From JABDOU01 sp041567895 (GTDB lineage Bacteria; Actinomycetota; Acidimicrobiia; Spongiisociales; SHLN01), in the NCBI GenBank assembly GCA_041567895.1, contig JBFGAX010000054.1, forward strand, positions 1-18,298: DNA of 18,298 nt, in the 5' to 3' direction. The notes under the pieces are model-generated. The model saw nothing but the letters and a program-made list of their open reading frames with translations. It made no database searches and was not told where the DNA came from. The translations under genes were made by a program, and so were the position numbers. Positions within the stretch are counted from its first letter, which is position 1. Each line of letters starts with the position of its first letter. Positions 6,263 through 12,832 of the stretch are shown piece after piece.

Positions 6263-6300
6263 ACCATTCGAGAAGGCGAGCTGTCACGAAACGCGGTGCT

Positions 6301-6336
6301 TTCCCGATAGTCGATCCTTCGGATCTCTCGCTGGGA
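6301..6336. repeat. Hairpin repeat module B, copy 2
   Basis: A second, more diverged copy lies 75 bases downstream in the same orientation. The 19-base core (6312-6330) is identical to copy 1; the outer boxes TTCCCGAT and TGGGA are only partly kept. It lies about 75 bases before the start of the NTF2-like gene, in its likely leader or promoter. Confidence 0.6.
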
Positions 6337-6408
6337 CCGTTGAGTTTTGAGTCCGCGCAACCCCTCGACGCTGATATGGTCGAAAACGACGAAACCAGGA
6401 GGAGAAGC

Positions 6409-6810
6409 ATGGATCATCCGCACGTGGACATCTTGAGGAGACAGGACGAGGCGGGGTCAAGGGGCGATATGGAGGGTGTTATGGCCACCTTCACCGACGA
6501 CGTGGTGTTGCACGTCGCGGGCCGCAGTTCGCAGTCGGGCACATACAAGGGCAAGGAGGAATTAGCGGAGGTGTACGGGCGGTACCTGGCGAGTATCGGC
6601 AGCGACCCCGTGCTCGAAACACACGCGATCCTCGCGGATGACGATCACATGGTTCAGCTCGTGACGACCACCGCCACCAAGGGCGGTGAGACCATGAAGA
6701 TCAACACTGTCAACGTCTTCCATGTCCGCGATGGCCAGATCTCGGAGATGTGGACAATCGATCAGGACCCCTACACGGCTGATCCGTTCTACGATTCCAA
6801 GAGCAGCTGA
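6409..6810 (+). CDS. NTF2/SnoaL-like protein (ketosteroid-isomerase fold)
   Basis: A 133-residue protein of the usual size for a single SnoaL-like/NTF2-like domain. The N-terminal helix pattern VDILRRQDEAGSRGDMEGVMATFTDDVVLHVAGRS matches the family's opening (helix, then F-x-D-D-V-x-x-H). GTYKGKEELAEVYGRYL is the second helix. The C-terminal beta sheet is seen in HMVQLVTTTATKGG, NTVNVFHVRDGQISEMWTIDQD. Such proteins bind small hydrophobic ligands or act as isomerases or hydrolases; the substrate cannot be inferred. ATG 6409 is chosen because AGGAGGAG (6397-6404) precedes it and the domain begins there. The frame stays open upstream to 5926, but that part reads through the hairpin repeats and the DoxX gene and is not protein-like. 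It converges on the subtilase gene with an 86-base gap. Confidence 0.85.
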   Translation: MDHPHVDILRRQDEAGSRGDMEGVMATFTDDVVLHVAGRSSQSGTYKGKEELAEVYGRYLASIGSDPVLETHAILADDDHMVQLVTTTATKGGETMKINTVNVFHVRDGQISEMWTIDQDPYTADPFYDSKSS

Positions 6811-6896
6811 GGGAATAGGCGGTGCCTGGCTTGTACGGCTGACTCGAGCCACGGCGTCGTTCGTGAGGCGACTTGCAGCGTTGCGGAGGATGACCG

Positions 6897-8675
6897 CTAT
6901 TTGCTGTAGGTGACCGCGTTGAGGGCGTCGACGCGGCCGTCACCGAAGAATGAGCTGTCTCCGATGTCGGTGGCACTGTTGCGGAGAATCTTCTCGACGT
7001 CCTTGGGCCTCAGTTCGATCCCGCCGTCCACCGTTACGTTCCCGAACTCACTGATGATCAACGCAGCGACGCCTGCGACGTGCGGCGTCGCCATCGAAGT
7101 TCCTTGAATTGCGGCCCAGGTGTTTCCGGGGAACGTCGACAGAATGGTCGAGGTGGGGTCGCCGGTCGTCCCGTTTCCGCCGGGTGCTGCGACATCGGCA
7201 TCGCCTTCTCCCCAGTTGCTGTAGCCCGATAGCTCGGCATTGGGGCCAACGGCACTGACGCCAATAACACCTTTTGTTTCTGCCGGGACGACGTCACACT
7301 TGCGATCTTCGTTGAGGTCGGTTGCTGAATTGCCGAGCGCCGCAATCGGTGTTACTCCTTGCCCACGAACGTATTTGATGGAGCGTTCGATAGCCTTGCG
7401 GAAGGCGTCTTGCTGCGAATCGCTCTTGCACTTGAATTCGGTGCTCTGTTGCCAGGAGTCGTCGTCGACAAAGAAGCTCATGTTGATGACATCCAGGGCC
7501 AGATCCCCGGCATAGGTGATGCCGTCCACCACGGAACTGAAGTAGCAGTACCCCTCGGCGTCGCACACCTTGATCGGTACCAGGGTCACGTTGGGGGCGA
7601 CACCGATGACACCATGATCATTGGCACGGGCGGCAACGATTCCGGCGACGTGGGTGCCGTGGAAATTGTTGTCAACACATGGGCTCGGGACCGCACCGAT
7701 GCCGGGACCGACGTGGACCGAGTCGCGACCGCGTGCGCAGTCGACGTTGGAAGTGAGTGTTACGTCACTGATGAAGTCGATATGGGCACCGTCGATCCCG
7801 GTGTCGAGGATCCCGACGTCTACGGCAGGTGCGCCTGCCTGAACTGCATGCGCCGCTTCGGTGCGCATCATGGACATGCCCCATTGCTGATCCGCCAACG
7901 GATCGGTTCCAGAATCCGCACCCCCGGCACCGCTCCCGTCATAGCCGTTGACGGCCAGGTCGCCGTTGCTCACCAGTGATGAGTAATTGTCATACGCCTT
8001 CCATTGGAAATCTTTGCCGACTGCGTCAACCAGTCCGGTTGCAAGAAGCGCATCCTCGAATGAGACGAGGCCTTGATCGTCAACCAGGCCAACCAATCCG
8101 ACCAGTCCCACCAGCCCGGCGTCGTCGACGAGGCCTACAAGCCCAACCAAACCGTCGGTGCCAACCAGGCCCGAATCCTCAACCAATCCCACGAGGCCCG
8201 ATTGTTCAACGAGACCGACGAGTCCTACAAGCCCAACGAGACCGCTGGTGTCGACAAGCCCTGTTTCGTCAACGAGACCGAGATTTTCGACGAGTCCGGT
8301 GTCCCCCACGAGCCCAGCCTGGGTTACCAGGCCGGCTTCATCGACCAGTCCGACGAGTCCAGCTGCTTCGACGAGGCCAACGAGACCCGAGGCGTCGACC
8401 AGACCGGCCTTGACCACCAGGCCGCCGATTTGGCTGGAGAGGTCGCTGGTTACGAGCCCTTCCAACAAAGAGATTGCAACGAGACCGGCTTCTGCTCCGA
8501 CGTCCGCGACAAAACCTGCTTCCGTCTGATCTCCACGCAAAAGCACGACGAACGTGTCGTCAACGTCGGCGTCGGCAGGGGATGACGCGACAATTGGCAC
8601 GAGCAACATCGCCACCATGAGGGCGGCGACGAGCACGGTCAAGCTGCGCAAAGGCTGTGGGGTTCCAGCATTCAT
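6897..8675 (-). CDS. Secreted S8 subtilisin-like serine protease with Gly-Leu-Val triplet tract
   Basis: A 592-residue exported protease. Residues 1-36 are a signal peptide (hydrophobic LTVLVAALMVAMLLVPIVA). Residues 41-90 (TFVVLLRGDQ ... LLEGLVTSDLSSQIGGLVV) sit where an inhibitor-I9 propeptide should be and resemble it only loosely. Residues 91-204 are an uninterrupted run of triplets, mostly GLV, separated by acidic triplets. The catalytic domain follows, with Asp291 (GILDTGID), His339 (HGTHVAG), oxyanion Asn449 (ALGNS) and Ser527 (GTSMATPH), all intact. Six Cys (313, 333, 371, 377, 416, 460), all in the catalytic domain, suit three disulfides and extracellular folding. ATG 8675 gives a proper signal peptide and has GGAGGAG 13 bases upstream; the frame is open to 8837 and ATG 8744 is an alternative. 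It lies downstream of the STAS/RsbW-like pair on the same strand, 204 bases away. Substrate unknown. Confidence 0.9.
   Translation of the reverse strand: MNAGTPQPLRSLTVLVAALMVAMLLVPIVASSPADADVDDTFVVLLRGDQTEAGFVADVGAEAGLVAISLLEGLVTSDLSSQIGGLVVKAGLVDASGLVGLVEAAGLVGLVDEAGLVTQAGLVGDTGLVENLGLVDETGLVDTSGLVGLVGLVGLVEQSGLVGLVEDSGLVGTDGLVGLVGLVDDAGLVGLVGLVGLVDDQGLVSFEDALLATGLVDAVGKDFQWKAYDNYSSLVSNGDLAVNGYDGSGAGGADSGTDPLADQQWGMSMMRTEAAHAVQAGAPAVDVGILDTGIDGAHIDFISDVTLTSNVDCARGRDSVHVGPGIGAVPSPCVDNNFHGTHVAGIVAARANDHGVIGVAPNVTLVPIKVCDAEGYCYFSSVVDGITYAGDLALDVINMSFFVDDDSWQQSTEFKCKSDSQQDAFRKAIERSIKYVRGQGVTPIAALGNSATDLNEDRKCDVVPAETKGVIGVSAVGPNAELSGYSNWGEGDADVAAPGGNGTTGDPTSTILSTFPGNTWAAIQGTSMATPHVAGVAALIISEFGNVTVDGGIELRPKDVEKILRNSATDIGDSSFFGDGRVDALNAVTYSK
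8064..8405 (-). repeat. GLV-triplet coding repeat inside the subtilase
   Basis: It encodes residues 91-204: 38 consecutive triplets, of which 25 are Gly-Leu-Val and 13 are spacers (DAS, EAA, DEA, TQA, GDT, ENL, DET, DTS, EQS, EDS, GTD, DDA, DDQ). GLV occurs in runs of one to four between spacers. Further GLV at residues 64, 73, 85 and 214 keep the same three-residue register. Codons differ between copies (GGT CTC GTT, GGC CTC GTC, GGA CTG GTC, GGG CTT GTA and others). Confidence 0.9.
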
Positions 8676-8879
8676 GCGGTTTTCTAATCTCCTCCATTGT
8701 GACCGGACCAGTCCGATCTTCTCCTGTGCTGCGCATGTATTCATGCCGCTACCTATAGGTGCCCCGCGTTCGACGTTCTTATACATGCTTTTTTCGATTT
8801 CTTTTCCACGCTTCTGGTTCGGAAAGGTGCAGATCATCCGTGCACGAGGTCATCAAACCCGGCAAGCGCTGCTCGGTCA
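8676..8879. promoter_or_regulatory. Leader/promoter region of the subtilase gene
   Basis: 204 bases lie between the RsbW-like stop and the subtilase start. On the minus strand there is a TATAAG (8778-8783) that could be a -10 box, without a good -35. A perfect 10-bp palindrome ACCTATAGGT (8751-8760) and a small hairpin GCATG-AATA-CATGC (8733-8746) follow. No riboswitch class was matched with confidence. The subtilase frame stays open through part of this stretch, so an earlier start cannot be excluded. Confidence 0.35.
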
Positions 8880-9272
8880 TCAATGCGAAACCTCGAACGT
8901 AATCGTCACCCCTTGCTCATATGTGACATCAAGCGAGGGAATGATTGCCCGTACCAGATCCAGTCCCCGGACCGTGCCCTCGGGGTCTGTCACCGATTCG
9001 ATGATGACGCCTGCATGGTTGCATGTCAAAACAAACGAGAGACCATCGCCCTTGCGCTTGACCTCGAGCGAGATCGGTGTCGAGTGTTCGCTGATGGTTA
9101 TCAGTGCACTCACCGCCTCGCTGACCGCCAGCTTTACATCGTCTACGGCATCGTGAAAGCCGTGCTGTCTCGTGATCGTGCCGGCGAACAACCGGGCCGT
9201 GGTGACAAACTCGGGTCGGGGAGGTACCTCCAGCAGATACGGCTGTAGTAGTTCGGCCGGACTTCGGCTCAT
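8880..9272 (-). CDS. Degenerate RsbW-like anti-sigma / HATPase-fold protein
   Basis: A 130-residue protein of the size of RsbW/SpoIIAB kinases. The N-terminal strand-helix (EVPPRPEFVTTARLFAGTITRQHGF) and the N-box helix DVKLAVSEAVSALI fit the histidine-kinase-like ATPase fold of anti-sigma factors. The C-terminal half is beta-rich and ends ...LDVTYEQGVTITFEV. The invariant Asn of the N-box (E-x-x-x-N) is Ala here, and no D-x-G-x-G box is present, so ATP binding and kinase activity look lost. ATG 9272 overlaps the stop of the upstream STAS gene as ATGA, giving translational coupling; the open frame upstream of it is the shadow of that gene. The pair probably acts as antagonist partners, with this protein binding the sigma factor or the STAS protein without phosphorylating it; that is an inference. 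Confidence 0.7.
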   Translation of the reverse strand: MSRSPAELLQPYLLEVPPRPEFVTTARLFAGTITRQHGFHDAVDDVKLAVSEAVSALITISEHSTPISLEVKRKGDGLSFVLTCNHAGVIIESVTDPEGTVRGLDLVRAIIPSLDVTYEQGVTITFEVSH

Positions 9273-9607
9273 GCGGGAGACGTGCTGTCGAGATCCTCGA
9301 CAACGTTTATGAAGCTGCTGAGACCGCTCACGTCTATTACGCGGCGGACCGGACCTGGTCCGCATATGAGATGCATGGAGCTTTCAGAGGTGAACTTCCT
9401 CGACGTGCGAACGAGAACGCCGACGCCGGTTGAATCCATGAACTCAACGTCGCGGAGGTCAACGATCAGATCATTCGCCTTGTCGGTCGCCTCGGTCAGC
9501 TCCCGCTCGAGTTGGGGAGCCGTTAGGAGATCTATTTCTCCGTCGACGTGTACCAGGGTGGCCCCGTTGTGGTCCGAGGTTGTCACGCTGAGCCGGGGAA
9601 GGGGCAT
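9269..9607 (-). CDS. STAS-domain anti-anti-sigma factor (RsbV/SpoIIAA-like)
   Basis: A 112-residue single STAS domain, the standard length. Strands and helices run in the expected order: LSVTTSDHNGATLVHVDGEIDLLTAPQLERELTEA, then LIVDLRDVEFMDSTGVGVLV, then a C-terminal alpha/beta unit ending in a helix. The conserved D58-S59-T60-G61 motif is intact; Ser59 is the residue that the partner kinase phosphorylates in this family and a PP2C phosphatase restores. When unphosphorylated it should bind the anti-sigma factor and free the sigma factor. ATG 9607 has AGGAG eight bases upstream. It is divergent from the second RsbW-like gene, the two starts being only 51 bases apart, and coupled to the first RsbW-like gene. 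The phosphatase is likely the fusion protein encoded at 10778-12832. Confidence 0.88.
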   Translation of the reverse strand: MPLPRLSVTTSDHNGATLVHVDGEIDLLTAPQLERELTEATDKANDLIVDLRDVEFMDSTGVGVLVRTSRKFTSESSMHLICGPGPVRRVIDVSGLSSFINVVEDLDSTSPA

Positions 9608-9658
9608 ACGGGGAGACTCCTGAAGCGTCGTCAAGTATCGTCTGGAGGACATTCTACC
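9608..9658. promoter_or_regulatory. 51-bp divergent spacer of the partner-switch genes
   Basis: The spacer holds two Shine-Dalgarno sequences, GGAGT/AGGAG on the minus strand for the STAS gene and GGAGGA (9644-9649) on the plus strand. It is too short for two separate full promoters, so at least one promoter must overlap the opposite gene. No sigma-F-type GTTT/GGGTA pair was recognised. Confidence 0.4.
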
Positions 9659-10036
9659 GTGAGGGTCATGAACCCCGGCTCGACAATTCACGTAACCATC
9701 TCCAGTGACCCGGCTGCGCTCGCCGTCGTGCGGGCAGTGGCGGCGCGGTCGGCCGCAATGGCAGATCTGACCCTCGACGACATAGATGACGTTTGCATCG
9801 CGGTCGACGAGGCCACGTTGCAGCTCATTGGCTCGGGGGCGGATGCAGTGCGGATATCGCTTGATGCGTCCGGTGGCGATCTAGTCGCCGAGCTGAGGGC
9901 GACAGGGATCATCGATTCGGAAAACGACTCGCCGGATGCCGAAATCGGGCGGGTCATTCTCGACGCCCTCGTAGACGATCTCACATTTGGGGAAGCGTCT
10001 GTGACGTTCGTCAAACGAAGCTCGGTTGGCACATGA
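9659..10036 (+). CDS. Second degenerate RsbW-like anti-sigma protein, coupled to the sigma gene
   Basis: A 125-residue protein with the RsbW-type pattern: strand IHVTISSDPAALAVVRAVAARSAAMADL, N-box-like helix TLDDIDDVCIAVDEATLQLI, strands VRISLDASGGDLVAELRA and a terminal GRVILDALVDDLTFGEASVTFVKR. In the N-box the usual Asn is Gln (E-A-T-L-Q), and no ATP-lid glycine boxes are visible. It therefore looks like a pseudokinase or a simple sigma-binding domain. GTG 9659 is preferred over ATG 9668 because GGAGGA (9644-9649) lies nine bases before it. Its TGA overlaps the sigma-factor ATG (ATGA, 10033-10036), the classical arrangement of an anti-sigma gene before its cognate sigma gene. It is therefore the best candidate for the direct anti-sigma factor. 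Confidence 0.72.
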   Translation: MRVMNPGSTIHVTISSDPAALAVVRAVAARSAAMADLTLDDIDDVCIAVDEATLQLIGSGADAVRISLDASGGDLVAELRATGIIDSENDSPDAEIGRVILDALVDDLTFGEASVTFVKRSSVGT

Positions 10037-10758
10037 GCCGTGCTTTGACGATTGACCGCGAACGGCTCACCGAGCTCGTGGGCCGACTGCCCAATTCCGA
10101 CGCCCGCGATGAGCTGTTTGAAATAGGACGCCCTCTCATCAGAGCATTGGCCGGGCGCTTCACCGGCCGGGGCGAGCCGCTCGACGATCTCGTTCAGGTG
10201 GCATCGATCGCCATGCTGAAAGCCATTGATAACTACGATGCGCAAAAAGGAGACTCGCTGCTGGCATACGCCACTGCCGTCATCCTTGGTGAGCTGCGAC
10301 ATCACTTTCGAGATGCAGTGAGGATGGTGCGCATCCCGAGACCAATTCTCGAAGCGCGACGACGTATCGACGACTGTTCCGAACGCCTCACGCAGAGTCT
10401 CGGACGAACGCCGGTACTGTCTGAGATCATCGCCGAGACCGGAATGGACGAAGAAGCCGTAGTCGAAGCGGTGGCGAGCATTGGTTCGTTGCGTCCAATC
10501 TCGATCGACAGCCTGGACGACGGTCCTCGCGATCATGGTGTAATTGTTAGTGGCGATCATGCAACGCTCATCGACGCGGAAGCCGTATCTGTCCACCTGG
10601 CGGGTCTCCCGGCTCGCGAGCGCCAGATTCTCTTCCTCAGGTTCTTTCGTGGCTACAGCCAGGCGGAGGTCGCTGAGGAGATCGGCGTCTCACAAGTGCA
10701 GGTATCGCGAATCCTGTCCGCCTCACTCTCGCGCATAAAGGCATCTATGGCTGAGTAA
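10033..10758 (+). CDS. SigB/SigF-family RNA polymerase sigma factor
   Basis: A 241-residue sigma-70-family protein without region 1, the size of SigB/SigF/SigG sigma factors. Region 2 is clear (PLDDLVQVASIAMLKAIDNYDAQKG, then LLAYATAVILGELRHHFRD and VRIPRPI). Region 3 follows (RRIDDCSERLTQSLGRTPVLSEIIAETGMDEEAVVEA). Region 4 ends with the helix-turn-helix LPARERQILFLRFFRGYSQAEVAEEIGVSQVQVSRILSASL. Such factors direct general stress or developmental regulons and are held inactive by an RsbW-type partner. The start overlaps the preceding anti-sigma-like gene by four bases and has no Shine-Dalgarno of its own, so it should be co-translated. The gene converges with the kinase/phosphatase gene 19 bases downstream. 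No autoregulatory promoter was identified. Confidence 0.92.
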   Translation: MSRALTIDRERLTELVGRLPNSDARDELFEIGRPLIRALAGRFTGRGEPLDDLVQVASIAMLKAIDNYDAQKGDSLLAYATAVILGELRHHFRDAVRMVRIPRPILEARRRIDDCSERLTQSLGRTPVLSEIIAETGMDEEAVVEAVASIGSLRPISIDSLDDGPRDHGVIVSGDHATLIDAEAVSVHLAGLPARERQILFLRFFRGYSQAEVAEEIGVSQVQVSRILSASLSRIKASMAE

Positions 10759-10777
10759 GGCTGAGGTGCGTTCCCCT

Positions 10778-12832
10778 CTAGTTCACACAATGAGCTATCA
10801 GGATGGCAATGTCGTCACCAAGCCCCCCGGGCTGTGCGCGCTGGGCTGACATGGACATCTCGTCCGCGATGTCGAGTGCCGGCTTGCCGGGCAACTCCGC
10901 CAGCATATCGCCGAGCTGTTCGGCGCTCAGCGCCCTGGAACCGAGGACACCATCGGTGAACATCACGAGATTGTCTCCGGGGGTCATCTGGATCGTTACC
11001 TCGTGGATCGAAGGCTCTTCGACGGCGCCCAACAAGGTGCCGTCTTTTCCGATTGGCTGCACCGAACCGAAGTTGCGCAGCAGCAAAGGAGCCGGATGGC
11101 CGGCACGGGCGATTGTCACTGACTTCGCGTCGACGTCTAAACGGCACAGTGCGACCGTGCAGCAGAGATCGGAAGCGCTCGAGAGAAGTGCCTGATTCAA
11201 TACAGTCAGCGCATCCGCCGGTGCTGGATGATCGATCGAGATCGCCCGGAGCGTGTGGCGAGCCAGGCCGATCAACGAAGCGGCTTCGGGTCCTTTTCCC
11301 TCAACGTCGCCAACAACCAGGTGCCACTGACCGGGAAGACCCTCGAAAGCATCGTAGAAGTCTCCGCCGACTTCATTACCCGTACCGGCAGGCTCATATC
11401 GGGCGGCCAGGTCGAAGCCCGGCACCTCCGGCAGATACGGCGGCAACAGACTGCGTTGCAGCGTCATCGCGATCCGATCGCGTTGCTCGTAGAGACGGGC
11501 GTTGTCGATAGCGAGGCCTGCCCGGCGCCCGAGATCCTCGGCAAATGCCAGGGCAGCAGGATCGTACGATTTGTCCTGCTCGGTGTATACGAGTGAGATC
11601 GAGCCGAGTACCCGCCCCCTCGCCTCGAGCGGGGCTATCACACACGAGCGGATTTGGAGCTCGGATGTGATCTGGTGGTACTCGGGATCGTTTGCGGTCT
11701 CGGCGAGGAGGGCATCGTCGACCTCTTCGAAGAGCAAGGCCTCGCCCGTACGAATGACGGCTGATACACCCGACTCGGCGTCCGGTTCGTTTGGGTGGGC
11801 ATGAAGGAGGCGAGCGAGTTCGGCCGCCCGTTGGGGATCGGCGTGTTCGGCGGCGACCCGCCGAATTCTTCCGTCGTCTTCGACGAGATTGATCGTGCAC
11901 CAGTCGGCGTGTGTGGGAACCACCAGCCGGGCGAGGCGTCGTAGGGTCCGATCGGTGTCGAGACTCGAGGCCAAAACGGCGCTCGCATCAGCAAGGTATT
12001 CGAGGTAGGCGAGCATGCCATCGCGCGCTTCCTCAGATCGCTTCTGCGCACTCACGTCGAGAATGGAGAGATGGTAGAAGTCGACGCCGCCCACGTTGGA
12101 GCACACCAGGCGAACGAGTGCCGGGAACGGGACGCCGCCCTTGCGGATGAGTGACATCTCGATGGGTTGTCCGTGAGTGCTTTCGATCGCAGAGCCGAGA
12201 TCGCTGCGGAGCCGGGTAGCCGGGCCGGAATCGTCGGTAGGGGCAATGATCAGGTCTCCGATGGGATGCCCGACCGCCTCGTCTCGCTCGAATCTGAATG
12301 TTTCGGCGGCCGTGGCGTTCCAATCCATCACGATGCCTGCCCTGTTGAGGGTTATGAGCGATTCAAACGCGGCGTCTACCAGTGACCGGGTGAGGCCGGT
12401 CGGTCGTTCGGTTGTGCCAACCTTGGACGGCGATGCCGACACCTCGAGCCAAACGGTGGTTCGGGCGCCGGAATCGATGCCCCATTTGTCCGCAATGGCT
12501 TCGACCATCGGCAGACCCCACCCGTGATCCCGGCCCGGAGTCAACTCCTCGAGCGGAGGTGTTGAGAATCCGGCCCCGGAGTCACTTACTTCAACGCGCA
12601 CTCCGTCCTTCGTTCTATAGATGCGAAAATCGATGCGGTCCTGCGGTCCGGAATGTGAATGACGCACGGCATTGGTCACGAGTTCGCTCACGGCCACCAG
12701 GACATCGTCGTAGGCCCCGTCGAGTTCGTGGCGAATCTGCTTCACGGCATCGCGCGCCTGAGACGGACTGGTTTTGTCGGTCGGTAGCTGCAGCCATACG
12801 AGCAGTTGCAGGAGATCATTCATCGAGTACAT
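10778..12832 (-). CDS. Stress sensor: RsbW-type kinase domain + PAS + GAF + PP2C (SpoIIE/RsbU) phosphatase
   Basis: A 684-residue cytoplasmic multidomain protein. Residues about 8-132 form an HATPase domain with intact boxes: E50 and N54 (VSELVTNAVRHS), D84-SGAGF and the G2 region 103-107 (HGWGL). Residues about 150-265 are a PAS domain (AAFESLITLNRAGIVMDWNATAAETF). Residues about 280-445 are a GAF domain (ASSLDTDRTLRRLARLVV ... GLAIDNARLY). Residues about 455-684 are a PP2C SpoIIE/RsbU phosphatase with metal ligands D491 (GGDFYD), D509 (VGDVEGKG), D627 (FTDGV) and D673/D674 (GLGDDIAIL). It should dephosphorylate, and possibly also phosphorylate, the STAS protein in response to a signal. ATG 12832 or 12823 is chosen from the domain start; no Shine-Dalgarno is visible and the frame stays open to 13171 without domain content. 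No membrane segments are present. Confidence 0.9.
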   Translation of the reverse strand: MYSMNDLLQLLVWLQLPTDKTSPSQARDAVKQIRHELDGAYDDVLVAVSELVTNAVRHSHSGPQDRIDFRIYRTKDGVRVEVSDSGAGFSTPPLEELTPGRDHGWGLPMVEAIADKWGIDSGARTTVWLEVSASPSKVGTTERPTGLTRSLVDAAFESLITLNRAGIVMDWNATAAETFRFERDEAVGHPIGDLIIAPTDDSGPATRLRSDLGSAIESTHGQPIEMSLIRKGGVPFPALVRLVCSNVGGVDFYHLSILDVSAQKRSEEARDGMLAYLEYLADASAVLASSLDTDRTLRRLARLVVPTHADWCTINLVEDDGRIRRVAAEHADPQRAAELARLLHAHPNEPDAESGVSAVIRTGEALLFEEVDDALLAETANDPEYHQITSELQIRSCVIAPLEARGRVLGSISLVYTEQDKSYDPAALAFAEDLGRRAGLAIDNARLYEQRDRIAMTLQRSLLPPYLPEVPGFDLAARYEPAGTGNEVGGDFYDAFEGLPGQWHLVVGDVEGKGPEAASLIGLARHTLRAISIDHPAPADALTVLNQALLSSASDLCCTVALCRLDVDAKSVTIARAGHPAPLLLRNFGSVQPIGKDGTLLGAVEEPSIHEVTIQMTPGDNLVMFTDGVLGSRALSAEQLGDMLAELPGKPALDIADEMSMSAQRAQPGGLGDDIAILIAHCVN

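Larger units (their letters stand above)
5979..6265. repeat. Imperfect inverted-repeat element with hairpin-bearing ends (MITE/REP-like)
   Basis: The left arm (5979-6072) and the reverse complement of the right arm (6178-6265) share the same order of blocks: GGT(T)CCCCAT, a hairpin, ATGGGGGAAGG, CCGCTC, and a GGAGGGGTAGGGGGAAA-like end, with the right arm carrying an extra GGTA. The arms flank about 105 bp with no gene or pattern. The left hairpin is module A (stem CTGAC/GTCAG, loop GGA); the right one, read on the same strand sense, is module B (stem GATCC/GGATC, loop GAA). No transposase gene is present in the window, so this would be a non-autonomous element. No target-site duplication was identified. 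Confidence 0.65.

Noticed and set aside
5926..6408. Upstream extension of the NTF2-like frame
   Set aside because: It runs through the end of the DoxX-like gene and the hairpin repeats; the NTF2 domain and a strong AGGAGGAG place the start at 6409.
8676..8837. Riboswitch-like folding in the subtilase leader (GGTAGCGGC stretch and small hairpins)
   Set aside because: The stretch recalls part of a c-di-GMP-I aptamer but the other conserved segments are missing, so no riboswitch is called.
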